A DNA stretch of 64,000 bases from Glebionis coronaria (Eukaryota; Streptophyta; Magnoliopsida; Asterales; Asteraceae), in the NCBI GenBank assembly GCA_025667525.1, contig JANFOE010000572.1, positions 622,501-686,500 of the forward strand. The letters are read 5' to 3'. A program made the position numbers and the translations under genes. Positions 46,172-58,086 of this stretch are shown in pieces. How positions within the stretch are numbered: position 1 is the first letter of the stretch; each line of letters opens with the position of its first letter. Under the pieces are notes generated by a model that worked only from the letters and a program-made list of their open reading frames with translations, had not been told where the DNA came from and ran no database searches.

Positions 46172-48885
46172 ATGTCTGCCTCAACTTCTACTCAAACAGG
46201 AGAAGACAGCACTCCTAAAATTGTGCAACCTCAGCAGATCGTTGCTACGGTTTCCAACACGAATGGTAAATTCCCTCTTCTGAAAAAGGATGAATATGAT
46301 AGTTGGGCAATGAAGATGGAATGGTGGATCACCAATACTGATCAAGACCTTTGGAAGATTATTCTGAATGGGAACAGCAAGAAGCTAACTGGAAGAGACA
46401 AGAATGGTAATATTACTCTTCTTGACCCTAAATCTCATGAAGAAATCATAGCTATTCAGAAGGAGGTCAAAGCAAAAACGATTTTGCTTCAATCTCTTCC
46501 TGATGATCACATGGGTGACTTCTACCATTTGGATGATGCCAGAGAGATCTGGAATGGTATAAAAGCAAGGTTTGGTGGGAATGAGGAGTCAAAGAAAATG
46601 CGAAGATCCATGCTGAGAGATGAATTCACAGAATTCAAAATCTCAGAAACTGAAGGTTTACATCAAGGGTATGACAGGTTTCAGAAGATATTGAGCCAAT
46701 TGAATCAACTTCGTTCAAAGCCTGACGATGGTGATATTAATGCAAGGTTTCTTAAAGCCTTACCCTACTCATGGAATCAGGTGGTGATCTCTCTCAAAGC
46801 CAAAGGTGGGCTTGACTATCTCAACTTTGATGATTTATTTCATAAGCTCAGAACTTTTGAACCTCATGTGAGAGGATATTCAAGTGACTCTTTTCCCACT
46901 CCTGCTAATTCTGCCTTTGTGAGTTCTATGGCATCCAGTCCCATGTCATATGCTAGTAGCCCAAGCAATACTGTGTCCTCTCAACATACTTTTCAGCATA
47001 CTTCTGCTCATGATCCTACTGCCAAGTCTGGTAGTATGGTAGAAGCCGTTCTTCATTCTTTTGTGGCTGATGTTGATGCTCAACAACAACTTGCTTTTGA
47101 TGACTTCAAACAGGTCGATAAACCTGACCTGGATGAAATGGATCTTAAATGGCAGATGGCGATGCTCACTCTTAGGGTTCACAAGTTTGAGAAGAAAGCA
47201 GGTCGAAAATTCAATTACAACCCTCAGGAGCCAGCAAGATTCGACAGAAGAAAGGTTCGATGCTATAACTGCCAGCAACAAGGTCACTTTGTAAGGGAAT
47301 GCCCTAGCAAGAATGATCAGGAGAAGAGCAGGTACTCAGCTTTTAAGTTTCAGGAGGTAAAAGATGACAAGAAGGCACTGGTATCTGTTGACTCTATGGT
47401 CAATGGAATCATCATCAGACTACCACTTTGGAATCCGCTGAATCCTCGACTGACGTATTTGCAATGATTGCTGGGAATCTCTCTGATGCAGAAGAAGCAG
47501 ACGAGTTTGCTCTTATGGGCATCTCACCTCAGGTACAACATTGTCCTCTTGGTTGTCATGATAAATACTCAGAATTGTTGTCCCAATTTAATGAAGTAAA
47601 TGATCAAAATGATAAGTATTTTTTAGAAGTTCAAGCCTATAAGGCTTCTTTAAACACATTGGAACAACAAAAGAGATGGCTACAAAATACTCAACGTGAG
47701 TATGAGGATAAAATTCGGATACTAAGCATCGATTTAGAAAACACAACTAATATGCTTAAATATACAGAAAAGGTAAGAGATGCCAGTATCAAAGAAAAAC
47801 AGGAGATGCAAGAAAAATTAGATGCTACAATGTTAAGATTTGAAAAATGGCAAAAGGCACCTAAAAATCTTTCAAAATTAATTGATAGTAGCATGTCTGG
47901 TAGGACTAAAAGAGGGTTAGGATTTGATAAGTATATTGATTCAGAAGATGTGTTTGATTTATCTTTTTCGAGTGTCTTTGATGCCGACAAAGAGGAAGAG
48001 GGAAAACCTAGTTACAATAGGTTTAAACCAGCAGCAGAAATGCATGCTGTCCCTCCTCCTCCTCTTACTGGAACTTTTATGCCCACTTCTTGGCATAATG
48101 ACTTGGATGGATCACAGATGCATGAGTCCCCAAAAAGTTCTACTAATTCTAATGACTTTGTCTCGTGTACTTTCAGTGACAAAGCCAGTGACTCTGCATC
48201 AAGTGATTCAAGTGAAGGGTCAAGACCTACGAGTTCCAAGTCGAATGATCATGCTGCTACTGGTGCTAGGATGTGTGAAGAAAGAGTTGCTGTTAAGTCA
48301 AGTGTGTCTGGTCCTGGTTTATTGAGTCCTAGGAAGTTTGATACTCCTAGAATTGTGTGTAATAATGTTAGCAGTATGAAACAATATCATTCTAATAAAA
48401 GGTCTATTAAAACATGTTTTGTTTGTGGAAGGGCATTTCATTTGATTAAAGATTGTGATTTTTATGACACACATGCTTATGTCAATCAAGCATTTCCTGC
48501 TCCTGGTCCACCAGGAGCTGCCTCATATACTACTAGAAGACTCAATCCTAGTGCTCAATCGTTTTTGTTTTCTAGAAGGTCCTCTCCATTACCTTCTGAT
48601 CATTGGAGAAACATTGGATTACCAACAAATAGATCCACCAGTAACTATTTTCAAAATTTTAATCCAATTTATCCACATAATTTTGACCACATGTATTTTG
48701 GTTTGCGAAGCTTGGGAACTGCTGTTAAGCCCTCAGCAGGTTGTTCTTGGTCAAACAATAATACCCATGTGATGCATAGGCAACCAAGGAACAACAGTGG
48801 ATCTCATCAATCTTCTTGGCTCTCTACTAAAGATCCACAAGGCAGGCTCAAACCTGAAAAGGTTTGGGTCCCCTTAAGACACTAA
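46172..48885 (+). pseudogene. Element D gag with C-terminal extension, one frameshift
   Basis: Gag forms the particle and binds RNA. ATG at 46172 follows the primer site closely. The copia Gag domain covers about residues 30-230 (DSWAMKMEWW, AREIWNGIKARFGG, GYDRFQKILSQLNQL). Zinc knuckle CYNCQQQGHFVREC (CX2CX4HX4C) is near 47260-47310. A one-base deletion near 47400 shifts the frame; the second block (47428-48885) has a long heptad-like coiled-coil stretch (about 47570-47880), a Ser-rich region and a second knuckle CFVCGRAFHLIKDC near 48415-48460. It stops with TAA at 48883. The extension with a second CCHC fits Sirevirus-style Gag. Confidence 0.88.
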
Positions 48886-48916
48886 CTTTTGCATTTTTAT
48901 TATCTTGTTGTTGTAG

Positions 48917-51900
48917 GTTACACAATACCAAGATCCTAGTTTAGGCATTGTTGATAGTGGTTTCTCCAGGAGCATGACAGGAAATAAAAGTCTTCTCTCT
49001 AACTTTGTACCATTTCAAGGCGGCAAGGTCTATTTTGGTGGAGGTGAAGGCAGGATCACTGGCAAAGGAACATCTAAGACGCCTAATCTAAATTTTGAAC
49101 ATGTCTACTATGTGGAAGCACTTCAACACTTCAACTTGATATCTGTCTCTCAGATTTGTGACAAGAAGCAGTTTGTTCTCTTCACGGACACTGATGCACT
49201 TGTGCTCTCCAAAGACTTTCAGCTTCCGGATGACTCACAGGTTCTGCTCAGAATCCCTAGAAGACACAATATCTATAGCATCAAGCTGAATGAAGTCAAC
49301 CCTACTGGTCAACTAGCATGTCTGGTTGCTAAAGCCTCACAAGATGAAGCCACTCAATGGCACAGAAGGATGGGGCATGTGAACTTCAAGACCATTCACA
49401 AACTTGCAAATCTGAATCTGGTCTCTGGTTTACCTCCAAAGTCATTTAGAAATTATATAAATTGTATTGCTTGTAGCAAAGGCAAACATCATAAAGCATC
49501 CTTCAAGGCCATTACTGCTCTTAGTCTTATTACTGAACCATTGCAGCTACTACACATGGATTTGTTTGGTCCTACTTCCATTAGGAGCATTGACCACAAA
49601 CAATTCTGTCTGGTGGTAACTGATGGATATAGCAGGTTTACGTGGGTGTTCTTCATGGTTGCCAAGAGTGAGACCTACTCAATTCTTAGAGATTTTCTTA
49701 CCCTTATAGAGAACCAGTTGTCCAAGAAAGTTAAAGGTATTCGTTGTGATAATGGAACCGAGTTCAAAAATAAAGACCTCATAGCACTTTGTAATGCTAA
49801 GGGCATCAAAAGAGATTATAGTGCAGCAAGAAATCCTCAACAGAATGGCGTGGCAGAGAGAAAGAACAGGACACTAATAGAAGCAGCAAGAACAATGCTT
49901 GCCGATTCCAAGCTTCCAACCATGTTCTGGACAGAAGCCGTTAATACTGCAAGTTATGTTTTGAATAGGGTTTCTATTACCAATCCTCACAAGAAGACTC
50001 CTTATGAGCTTCTAACGGGCAAAGTTCCAAATATTGCTCATTTGAAGCCTTTTGGGTGTCTAGTAACCATTCTGAATACTAGTGACTATTTGGGGAAGTT
50101 TGATGGCAAGGCAGATGAAGGCTACATTGTGGGATATTCAGCTCACTCTCGGGCTTATCGTGTCTACAATCTCCAAGCCAAGCGGATCATTGAAACTATA
50201 AATCTTAGGTATTTTGAAGTGAAGTCAAACATCCAAGGCAAGGGTCCTGAATGGTATTTTGATCTTGATTATCTTAGTGATTCGTTAGGATATTTTTGTT
50301 TCAAAACTAACCATGATGCAGGTCCACAAGTGTTTGCAACTTCTAGTACTGGTGTTCCTTCTAGTCTTTCTGATTCAGATGACGAGGATGACATTTTTGT
50401 GGTTCCATCCTACTCCACCACCGTCTCTCCTACTCCTCCTAGTGATGCAACTCCATTGGATGTACTGGATTCCCAAGTAGCTCTTGACACTCTACTCAAA
50501 CAACAACAAGAAGCTACTACAGCAGCTGCTCAAGGTGGTTTTGAGTTTCCCTTGAATACGCCTACTGACAAAGCTGCTCCTAGTACCCCAGCTTCTGCTC
50601 CTAGTGCTAGCTTATCACCTATTGGTACTCCAGCTAGTGAGTCTGCTTCAAATACTCGTTTCTCCAGTCCTTCTGATTTGGGGAACCATCAAAAGAAGTC
50701 TTCTACCAAGCTGGATGATATTCATAAACAACCAGTAGATGGGATTTTCAACGCTGCTTCATATGATGCTGACTTTGTTGGTGATCTCAATAACTTGGCA
50801 CTAGAAGTGGAGGTCGCTTCCAATCCAGTCTTGCAATCACACAAAGATCACCCTACCACCCAAATCATTGGAGATCCTGGTTCTACTGTCAAGACACGCA
50901 GAATGCAGAAGAAGGCCTCGTCTGATCATCATGCTCTTGTGAGCTATATTGAAGATCAAAAGCGTAATAATCATACGAACTTTCAACACTGTTTGTTTGC
51001 TTGTTTTCTTTCACAGGTGGAACCTAGGTCAGTCTCTCATGCTCTTGAGGATGAAAGTTGGGTGGAGGCTATGCAGGAGGAAATGCAGCAATTCTTGTTT
51101 CAGAATGTTTGGGTTCTGGTTGACTTACCAGATGGAAAGACAACAATCAATACCAAATGGATTCTCAAGAACAAGAAGGATGCACGGGGAATTGTCGTAA
51201 AGAATAAAGCTAGGCTTGTCGCACTGGGCCACACTCAAATTGAGGGCATTGACTACACTGAAGTTTTTGCTCCAGTTGCAAGGATTGAGGCCATTCGTCT
51301 GTTTTTGGCTTTTGCTTCTTATGTGGGCTTTACGGTGTTTCAGATGGATGTCAAGAGTACATTTCTCTATGGCAAAATTGATGAGGAGGTGTATGTCACT
51401 CAACCTAAGGGCTTTGTAGATCCACTTCATCCCAAGAAAGTTTACAAGGTGGTCAAGGCTCTTTATGGATTACATCAGGCTCCTAGAGCTTGGTATGAGC
51501 ATCTTTCAACTTTCTTGTTAAAGAATGGCTATAGAAGAGGTACTATTGACAAAACACTATTTCTTAGGAGGAATACCAAGGACATTATCCTTGTTCAGGT
51601 TTATGTGGACGACATTATTTTTGGTTCTACTAGGAAGGAATGGTGTGATGAGTTTTAGCACTTGATGAAAGGCGAATTTCAGATGAGTGCGATGGGAGAG
51701 CTTTCTTTCTTCCTTGGTCTTCAAGTCAAGCAACAGTCAGATGGGATCTTCATCAGTCAAGATAAATATGTTCATGAGATTCTTCAGAAGTTTGACATGG
51801 ATCCTCTTCGACCAGCAGCAACTCCTTATGAAGTTGCTAAAGTCAAACTCAAGAATGCGCCAGACCCCCCGGTCAATGTTCACATGTACAGGTATTTGAT

Positions 51901-52543
51901 TGGCTCACTCATGTATTTGACTGCATCACGTCCGGATATCATGTTTGCGATAAGTGCTTGTTCTAGACACCAGGTGACTCCAACGGTTTCGAACTTGAAT
52001 GCAGTGAAGAAGATTTTCAAGTATATCAAGGCTCAACCTAAACTGGGCTTATGGTATCCTAGAGAATCACCTTTTGTTCTAGAAGCATATAGTGATAGTG
52101 ACTATGCAGGTGCTAATAATGACAGAAAATCTACTACTGGTGGTTGTCAATTTTTGGGTCGTCGACTTATTTCATGGCAATGCAAGAAATAGATGATAGT
52201 AGCTACTTCTTCAACAGAAGTTGAATACGTTGCTGCTGCTAGCTGTTGTGGACAAGTATTGTGGATCCAAAATCATATGTTGGATTATGGGTTTAATTTT
52301 ATGAAGACCAAAATTTTTATTGACAATCAAAGTACTATCTGCATTGTGAAGAATCCTGTTTTTCATCAGCGAACAAAGCATATTGAAATTAGGCACCATT
52401 TTATACGGGATGCTAATGAGAAGAAGTTGATACAGGTTCTTAAAGTTCATACGGATGATAATGTTGCTGATTTGCTGACAAAAGCATTTGATGGTCCTCG
52501 GTTCAACCACTTAGTGGTTCACATTGGGATGGTCAATCCTTGA
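48917..52543 (+). pseudogene. Element D pol: protease, integrase, RT, RNase H; two nonsense codons
   Basis: The copia-order polyprotein. The frame is open from 48917, upstream of the first ATG (48974), because the protease Asp lies in [13 protein letters not shown] (DSG at 48953-48961). Integrase has WHRRMGH and CIACSKGK, with catalytic Asp 49559, Asp 49748 and Glu 49856 (35 residues between the last two). RT has [24 protein letters not shown] and YVDD (51602-51613). RNase H has SDSDYAGANNDRKSTTGG and STEVEYVAA. It ends MVNP at 52541-52543. TAG stops at 51656 and 52190 interrupt one continuous frame. This frame differs from that of the upstream gag extension. Confidence 0.93.
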
Positions 52544-53171
52544 GGTCTAGGATTGAGGGGAGGCTAAGCCTAAGGGGAGGCTTCGTGTACATCTTACTTT
52601 GCACAGACTAACATATTGGTAGATTTTAACAACATATTGTATTGGTCCTGGTGGTGTGTGTTACTCCTGATGGAGGATTTTGCTCACTTCTGGTGGTTAT
52701 ATTCTTTCATGACTGGCTTCTAGTCCTCATTGGTTAGCTTCTAGTCATAATTGGTTGGCTTCTGGTGGTTCAAAATCCTTCTTTGTCAAGTGATGATTGG
52801 CTTCTGGTACTGGTCTGGGACACTGTTCATTCATATTGACTTTTGTTGACCACATTTTGCTTCTAGTCTGACCATTGTGCGCTTTGACTTTTAGTCAACG
52901 CTTCCAATTATGGTATTTACACTCTTATTTAACTTTGGTAAATTGAAATTTGGAAATTATGTTAAAAGGGGCAAGTGGTTACTATGTAATAATTGTCTAA
53001 TTTGAAAGGGCAACCCCCCATTAATAGGGGTCAATGAACAGTTACTATCTTCATTATTTATGGTCAATTAACCCCCCCTTGACTCATTCATTCCACTTTT
53101 AACACACACACAACCGATCCTACTCTCTCAACCCTAACACAAATCATCTTCTATTCAATTAATCAAGATCC
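52544..53171 (+). other. Element D spacer between pol and 3' ORF
   Basis: No gene. Two purine tracts GAGGGGAGG and AAGGGGAGG (about 52554-52580) resemble the terminal tract. Then come repeated TTGGCTTCTGGT/TAGCTTCTAGTC motifs (about 52680-52870). Confidence 0.6.
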
Positions 53172-55996
53172 ATGGCTGCCCTAGTATACCAACCTGCTCA
53201 CAACAAGGTCGCCTATCTAGGAGATGGTCCACATCGTGATGCTTTTACTGACATTCTGGACTTCATTGAGGCTTCAAACCTAAGGTATGCTTTTACTATA
53301 TGTCCCACTATTTATGATAGTGTCATTCGTCAGTTTTGGGCATCTGCTCGTCTTGTGGTTGTGGTTGGTCGTCCACGTGAACTCCATGCTACCATAGATG
53401 GTCGTTCATACGTGGTGTCTGAGGCTTCTATTCGATCTTCCCTTCATCTTCAAGATGAGGGTGGTGTTGAGTCCATCCCAAATTCGGAGGTATTGGAGGG
53501 GATGGCTGCTATAGGGTACAATCATGGGGGGAAGTTTGACTTCCAGAAAAATCGGTTTTCCCCCCAATGGAAGCTTCTGGTGCATTTTCTGATTCATTGT
53601 TTAAGTCCCAAGTCTGGGAGTTGGGATGCTTTCCCTACTCCTTTGGCTACTGGTCTCATTTGCTTAGCACAGGGTAGAATTTTCAATTTCTCTCGTTATT
53701 TGTTTGAGGGAATGGTTAGCAATCTATCTAGTGTTGGTTCTAGGAAGAAGTTTCTGATGTATCCTAGGTTCTTACAACAAATACTGGTTTGCATTCCTCG
53801 TGATAGGACTGAACATGTGCCGTCTAAGCTTACTGCGAAAGTGTATTATAATATGGTCCATGGGTTTACCGGGGAGTGGAGGCCCCTTACTGAGGCCATG
53901 TTGGGGCTGGCTCAGGGTCCTCCTGATGTTGTTGTTCCTCCGGTTGAACAAGCCGAGGAGGAACCTCAACTTTCTGATGACCCAATGGAGGAGGAGGCAA
54001 CTGCTGGTGGTGCTTCTCATGTGGTTGAGGAGGAGCTGGTTGAGGAGGTGGTGGTTGACAGACCATCCCCTTCCAAGGTTGGTCCTTCTTTAGTACCATA
54101 TAAGTCTTCATTTGTGGAGACTCCACCTCCTAGTCCTGCTCCACACTCTTCTGATAGGCCTTTTGGTACTAGTACTCCTAATGTTGGCCCATCTGTTGCT
54201 TCTGGCTCCAATGACGCCTTCCCTGATCCAAGTCCTCTTGGTGGGAAAGCGGAGGAGCCTATTACACTTACTTCTCTACTTGATCTTATGCACAGGTATC
54301 ATGCGTAGATTCTTTCCTTGGAAGCAGATTTGAATCAACACCGGAAACTTACTAGGGAGTTTGTTCTTCCCATGGCTGATCGCATCAAAGCTTTGGAGAC
54401 TCGACAAAGACGAAGAAAGAAGCATGTGGTTCAATCTGAGTTTGATGAGGAAGTTAAGGATCGTGTTGAGGATGGTTTGACTTTGTTGGCAAAGGCTGCC
54501 TTTGCTGATAAATTGTATGATGATTTGCCAGTTCCTCCGACTTCCTCCAGTGTTCCTTCTCCACCTGCTATTCCCACTCCTATGGATGGTGCTGCTGGTC
54601 CTACTGCTGGTTTCAATGCTGGTCCATCCAATGATCCAAAGGGGAAGGCCCCAATGACTGATGCTCCCTCACCACCTCGCAAGCGTACACGCAGACAGCT
54701 TGAGGAGGATAGGTTGGGTGAGGAGGTTTCTCAAAGGATGCAAGCCGAAATTGATGAAGCTGCTCGGGCTGAGGAGGAAGCGTTTCAACAGCAGCGACGA
54801 GAACAAGTGCAGCATGATGCAATGCATTGGAATGAAAGTGATTGGATGCAGGTGTTAACTATTCTTACCAAGGATTATTCCCAGTTCACTGATCTTCTGG
54901 GTGCGGATGTGGATGAGCATAACTGTATTCCAAGAGCTATGGTGTTGATGCGCAAGCATCAGTTGGCGCTTGCTGCACAGCTTCGTGAGAAACGTAAGAA
55001 CAGACCTTTGTCGAGAACTGAGGAGCGACAGCAGATGCAGCGATATGTGAAGTATCAGTCGGCTGCTTATTTCCAAGCTGGTTGGAAGTGGGACAGGGTT
55101 CGTGCTTTGTATTTTGATGAGCTCAAGGCGCTCTATGAACGTATGGTCAAGCATCAGAGTCAACCAATTCCGGAACGATTTATCTACCGTCCTTCTCCGC
55201 GTGTGGTGACCACTTCTTCGCCTGCTGTTACTACTGGTCCTACGATGATCCTACTCCTGGTTCTGCTGCTATTCCATCGGTTTTTGTTGCTACTTCAGTT
55301 GGTACCACCACTACTCCTTTAGTTGCTCCTTTTGTTTCTTCTTCAGGTCCTGCTACCACCACCACACATGCTACCACCACCACCTTTGCTACCACAACCA
55401 CCACAACTGCTACACCTGATATGGCATCACCATCACCACCAGTTCCTGGTTCTCCACCTATTCCTTCATTTAGTGCAGCTCCTGTTGATCCCTTAGGTGG
55501 ACAAACTTTTGAGTCTACTTCTCCTGCTCCCACTGTTGCTGCTCAGGTAAAGGTGAAGGTTGAACCCTCTCCTAGTGATCCCACACCTCGACGTTCGCTT
55601 CGCCAGAAATCGGCTCGACGTGTTAGACGTGGCAAGACGGTCCCCTATGAGAAGCGTGATCCTGAAAATTTGATTGATGCAGCTTCTGACAGTGATTCTG
55701 ATTTGCCTTTGGGAAATGGACATATTACTGGTTGGACGGTTGAGCGTTCCACGACTCTTCCTGGTATGGTATCTCATAGAATTACTCTTAGTGATGGGTC
55801 TGTGCGGTTAGCTTCGGGTCTGTAGGGTATTTTGTCTTGGGCTGATCGTAAGGATCTTATGGCTTTATATGGGTTTGTGGATACCGGCATGCCTGTTGAT
55901 CCCATGGCTGTGTTTTCCTGGCCTGGTCTGCGAGTATGGGCTGATCTTAAGATGATGCTTGATGCACCTCCTCATGCTCCTGTTTCTGGTATATGA
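53172..55996 (+). pseudogene. Element D 3' ORF (copia downstream ORF), two stops and one frameshift
   Basis: Protein of unknown function downstream of pol. ATG at 53172. Residues 1-230 form a conserved domain (HNKVAYLGDG, TIYDSVIRQFW, DGRSYVVSEASI, FLMYPRFLQQIL). An acidic Pro/Ser/Glu-rich linker follows, then a charged helical part (LTREFVLPMADRIKALE), the basic SPPRKRTRRQLEEDRLGEE near 54670-54725 that looks like a nuclear localisation signal, another helical region, a Thr/Pro-rich stretch and a basic C-terminus. Breaks: TAG at 54306, a one-base deletion near 55243, TAG at 55823; the frame then stays open to TGA at 55994. No signal peptide or membrane segment. Element F has the same protein with an extra C-terminal part. 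Position is that of the Sirevirus env-like gene, but the content gives no support for an envelope role. Confidence 0.82.
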
Positions 55997-56989
55997 TTTG
56001 GTTGGTTTGTAAGTGTTTATGTTTTGTGTTTTTGTTCATTTGTTCATATTATCATTCTCTTCACCAATATGTAAAGTGATTGGTGAATTTCATTCTTTAT
56101 AGTTTTTTTTTTAAAAAAAATGAAAAAAAAAATAAAAAAAAAAATAAAAAAAATATACTTTTTATATAATATCTGCTTATACTGTAAACACATCATGGAT
56201 TTTACACTTGTGAATATAATACCATTTGCTGCTTCAACATATGGGTTCTGGTTGCTGAATTGTCCTTGTGCTGGTTACTGGTTTCATCTGGTGTTGGACT
56301 TGGTCCTCACAACAAATGGTCCTCAACTCACCATGTCTAATCGACAAGAAAGAGTTGATTCACCTTGAGGGTACGGCTCCTGGTGTGATTCTCAAATCCG
56401 TTGATGGTTGCCAGGTTACCCAAAACTGGATGGTTTTCACTTGCCATGGTCCTAGACTGAAAAGTGGCTAATCCAAGGGGGTACGGCTCTTGGTAAAGAT
56501 TTTATCAAATCCGTTGATAGCTGTAATAGCTTGCTTAAAGCTATAGGGTTTTCAACTCACCGATGCTTCATTGCTAAGAGTTGGCGAGTCCAGAGGGTAC
56601 GGCTTCTGGTAAAGACATATCAAATCCGTTGACGGCTGTGATGGTTTGCCTAAAATCATCAGGGTACCCCCACTCACCATTGATTCACGTTCTAAGAGTT
56701 GGGCTGGGTTCTAGTCTCCCAGGGTGATGCTTATTCCACCAGAAAGACTGGCTAGCCCAAGAGCGAGCAGCTACTTGGTAAAGGCTCATCAATTCTGCTC
56801 ATGTTGCTGTAAAGATTCAACACGATGCTGATTTGTTTCAAGCTTTGGAGAAGCTTCTAGTGTTTCATGTTGCGACGGTTTTTCTGTTTCTTATCTTCCT
56901 GATCTGCTATTACTTTTGTTGATTCAATCCTCGCGCTTTATTTGCACGTTTTCCAGGAAACTTGAACTCAACAGGTCAAATTCAAGTTT
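55997..56989 (+). other. Element D 3' non-coding region with tandem repeats
   Basis: Contains a T/A low-complexity tract (56104-56151) and units of about 110-115 bases sharing GGGTACGGCTCCTGGT and TCAAATCCGTTGATGG (starting near 56368, 56478 and 56594), with a more diverged fourth unit near 56760. Each unit starts with a short purine run. No supported gene; the ORF at 56120-56368 starts in the low-complexity tract. Confidence 0.75.
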
Positions 56990-56999
56990 AGGGGAGGAT
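56990..56999 (+). other. Polypurine tract of element D
   Basis: AGGGGAGGAT directly before the TGTTAGG of the 3' LTR. Confidence 0.8.
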
Positions 57000-57464
57000 T
57001 GTTAGGACCATTGGTATAGTTAAATGTCATAGGTAGACTAGGAGGTATGTAGTTCCTCCTGGTCCTAGTAGTAGTAGGAGCAAGTCGTGCTCCTGGTCCT
57101 AGTCAAAGTCAAACTTTATTATTTATTTATTATTCTGTTAGGATATGCATGAGATATGTTAGGAAAGGATATGCATATCAGTTTTACATGTTTTGTTTAA
57201 TGCTGTATTAGGGTTTCCTTGTAGTATAAAAGGAACCTTAGGCCGAAGGGTTAGACACACCTTCATAAAACGTAGTTCTAGTGATTATCAATATTAGAAA
57301 TCCTTAGAAAGGATCAAGTCTTTATAGTTATTCTGTTCTTCTTTATTATATTTGTATTCTGCATTCATATTGTGTATAGAGTCTCTCTGTGGATTGACTT
57401 GTGATTACAGAAGTCATTCACCGTTCCTGACAGGCTGCAAGATCTACATCTAGTAGACCCTACA
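57000..57464 (+). repeat. 3' LTR of element D (465 bp)
   Basis: Same length as the 5' LTR with three differences by eye, followed by the GACCC duplication. Confidence 0.95.
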
Positions 57465-57469
57465 GACCC

Positions 57470-57710
57470 CGGTATCGATATTCTGCAGCCATCTTAGTAT
57501 CCACCTGATGAAATAAAAGGAAATATCTTTGGAACTTATGGAAATCTGCTTGCACCACTTCACCCTTGCTTCCACCGTGCTCCATCGCTGCTTAAGGGAA
57601 CCTTGCCTACTCTTCTTTGGCTTGCCTTGTTCGCCTTAAGCTTGTGCTATTTGATGGATGAAAACTATGTCTTTGATCCTGGTGGATATGTTCCATGCTT
57701 CTTCCTATGA
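57470..57710 (+). pseudogene. Element E coding region, 3' tail with hydrophobic segment
   Basis: Once the duplicated GACCC is counted once, this stretch is in phase with the gag-protease frame that ends at 45631. It has a TAG at 57495 and then stays open to TGA at 57708. The tail contains a 16-residue hydrophobic run TLLWLALFALSLCYLM (about 57609-57656) and the string VFDPG, which also occurs at the junction before D. The CGAGTC hairpin that follows the pol stop in A and B begins 10 bases after this TGA, which supports it as the true end of E's coding region. Function is unknown; the hydrophobic run could be membrane-associated or chance. Confidence 0.6.
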
Positions 57711-57720
57711 TGATCAAGGT

Positions 57721-57777
57721 CGAGTCAGGCTCACGACTCGGTTAACAAAAACCAAGCGCTTCTTGGGAGGCAACCCA
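57721..57777 (+). other. Paired hairpins after the coding end of element E
   Basis: CGAGTC/GACTCG with an 8-base loop, then TGGG-AGGCAA-CCCA. The second differs from B by a paired substitution. Confidence 0.6.
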
Positions 57778-58048
57778 TGTATCTATCTTTTCGCTTTCTT
57801 TATCCTAAGTGTAGGGGAGACCAGTTGGTTTTCTATTTCCTCTCCTCTTATAATCAGGGATTCGAGCGCTCAATGTTCCACTCTTGATGATTCTTGACGA
57901 CCCGTGATTCCGTGTCCCTTCTTCCCGGTTCTATCCTAAACTCTTTTCGATTCACTATTTTATATTTTCTCAATATTAAAATAGGAATCTCTTTAGTTGT
58001 CGTTTCCTTAGCGAGATTTAAACAAAGTGCACAATGTCTTAAGTGTAT

Positions 58049-58086
58049 TAAACATTGAGGACAATGTTTATATTAAGTGTAGGGGG
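58049..58086 (+). other. AGGA-loop hairpin and internal purine tract (element E)
   Basis: AAACATTGAGGACAATGTTT (58050-58069) with one more T-A pair outside, followed by AAGTGTAGGGGG (58075-58086). Confidence 0.7.

Larger units (their letters stand above)
45632..57464 (+). mobile_element. Element D: complete Sirevirus-like Ty1/copia retrotransposon
   Basis: It is 11,833 bp with TSD GACCC at 45627-45631 and 57465-57469. LTRs of 465 bp (45632-46096, 57000-57464) begin TGTTAGGACC and end CCTACA, with three differences between them by eye. Order: tRNA-Met-type primer site, gag, protease-integrase-RT-RNase H (the copia order), a spacer, an extra 3' ORF, a repeat-rich 3' region and a purine tract. 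The large downstream ORF and long gag suggest the Sirevirus (SIRE/Maximus) lineage, although the LTRs are short for that group. The few point breaks and LTR similarity indicate a young insertion. Confidence 0.95.

Noticed and set aside
56120..56368. ORF of 82 codons starting MKKKIKKK
   Set aside because: Starts in an A-rich low-complexity tract of element D's 3' region and has no counterpart in F.
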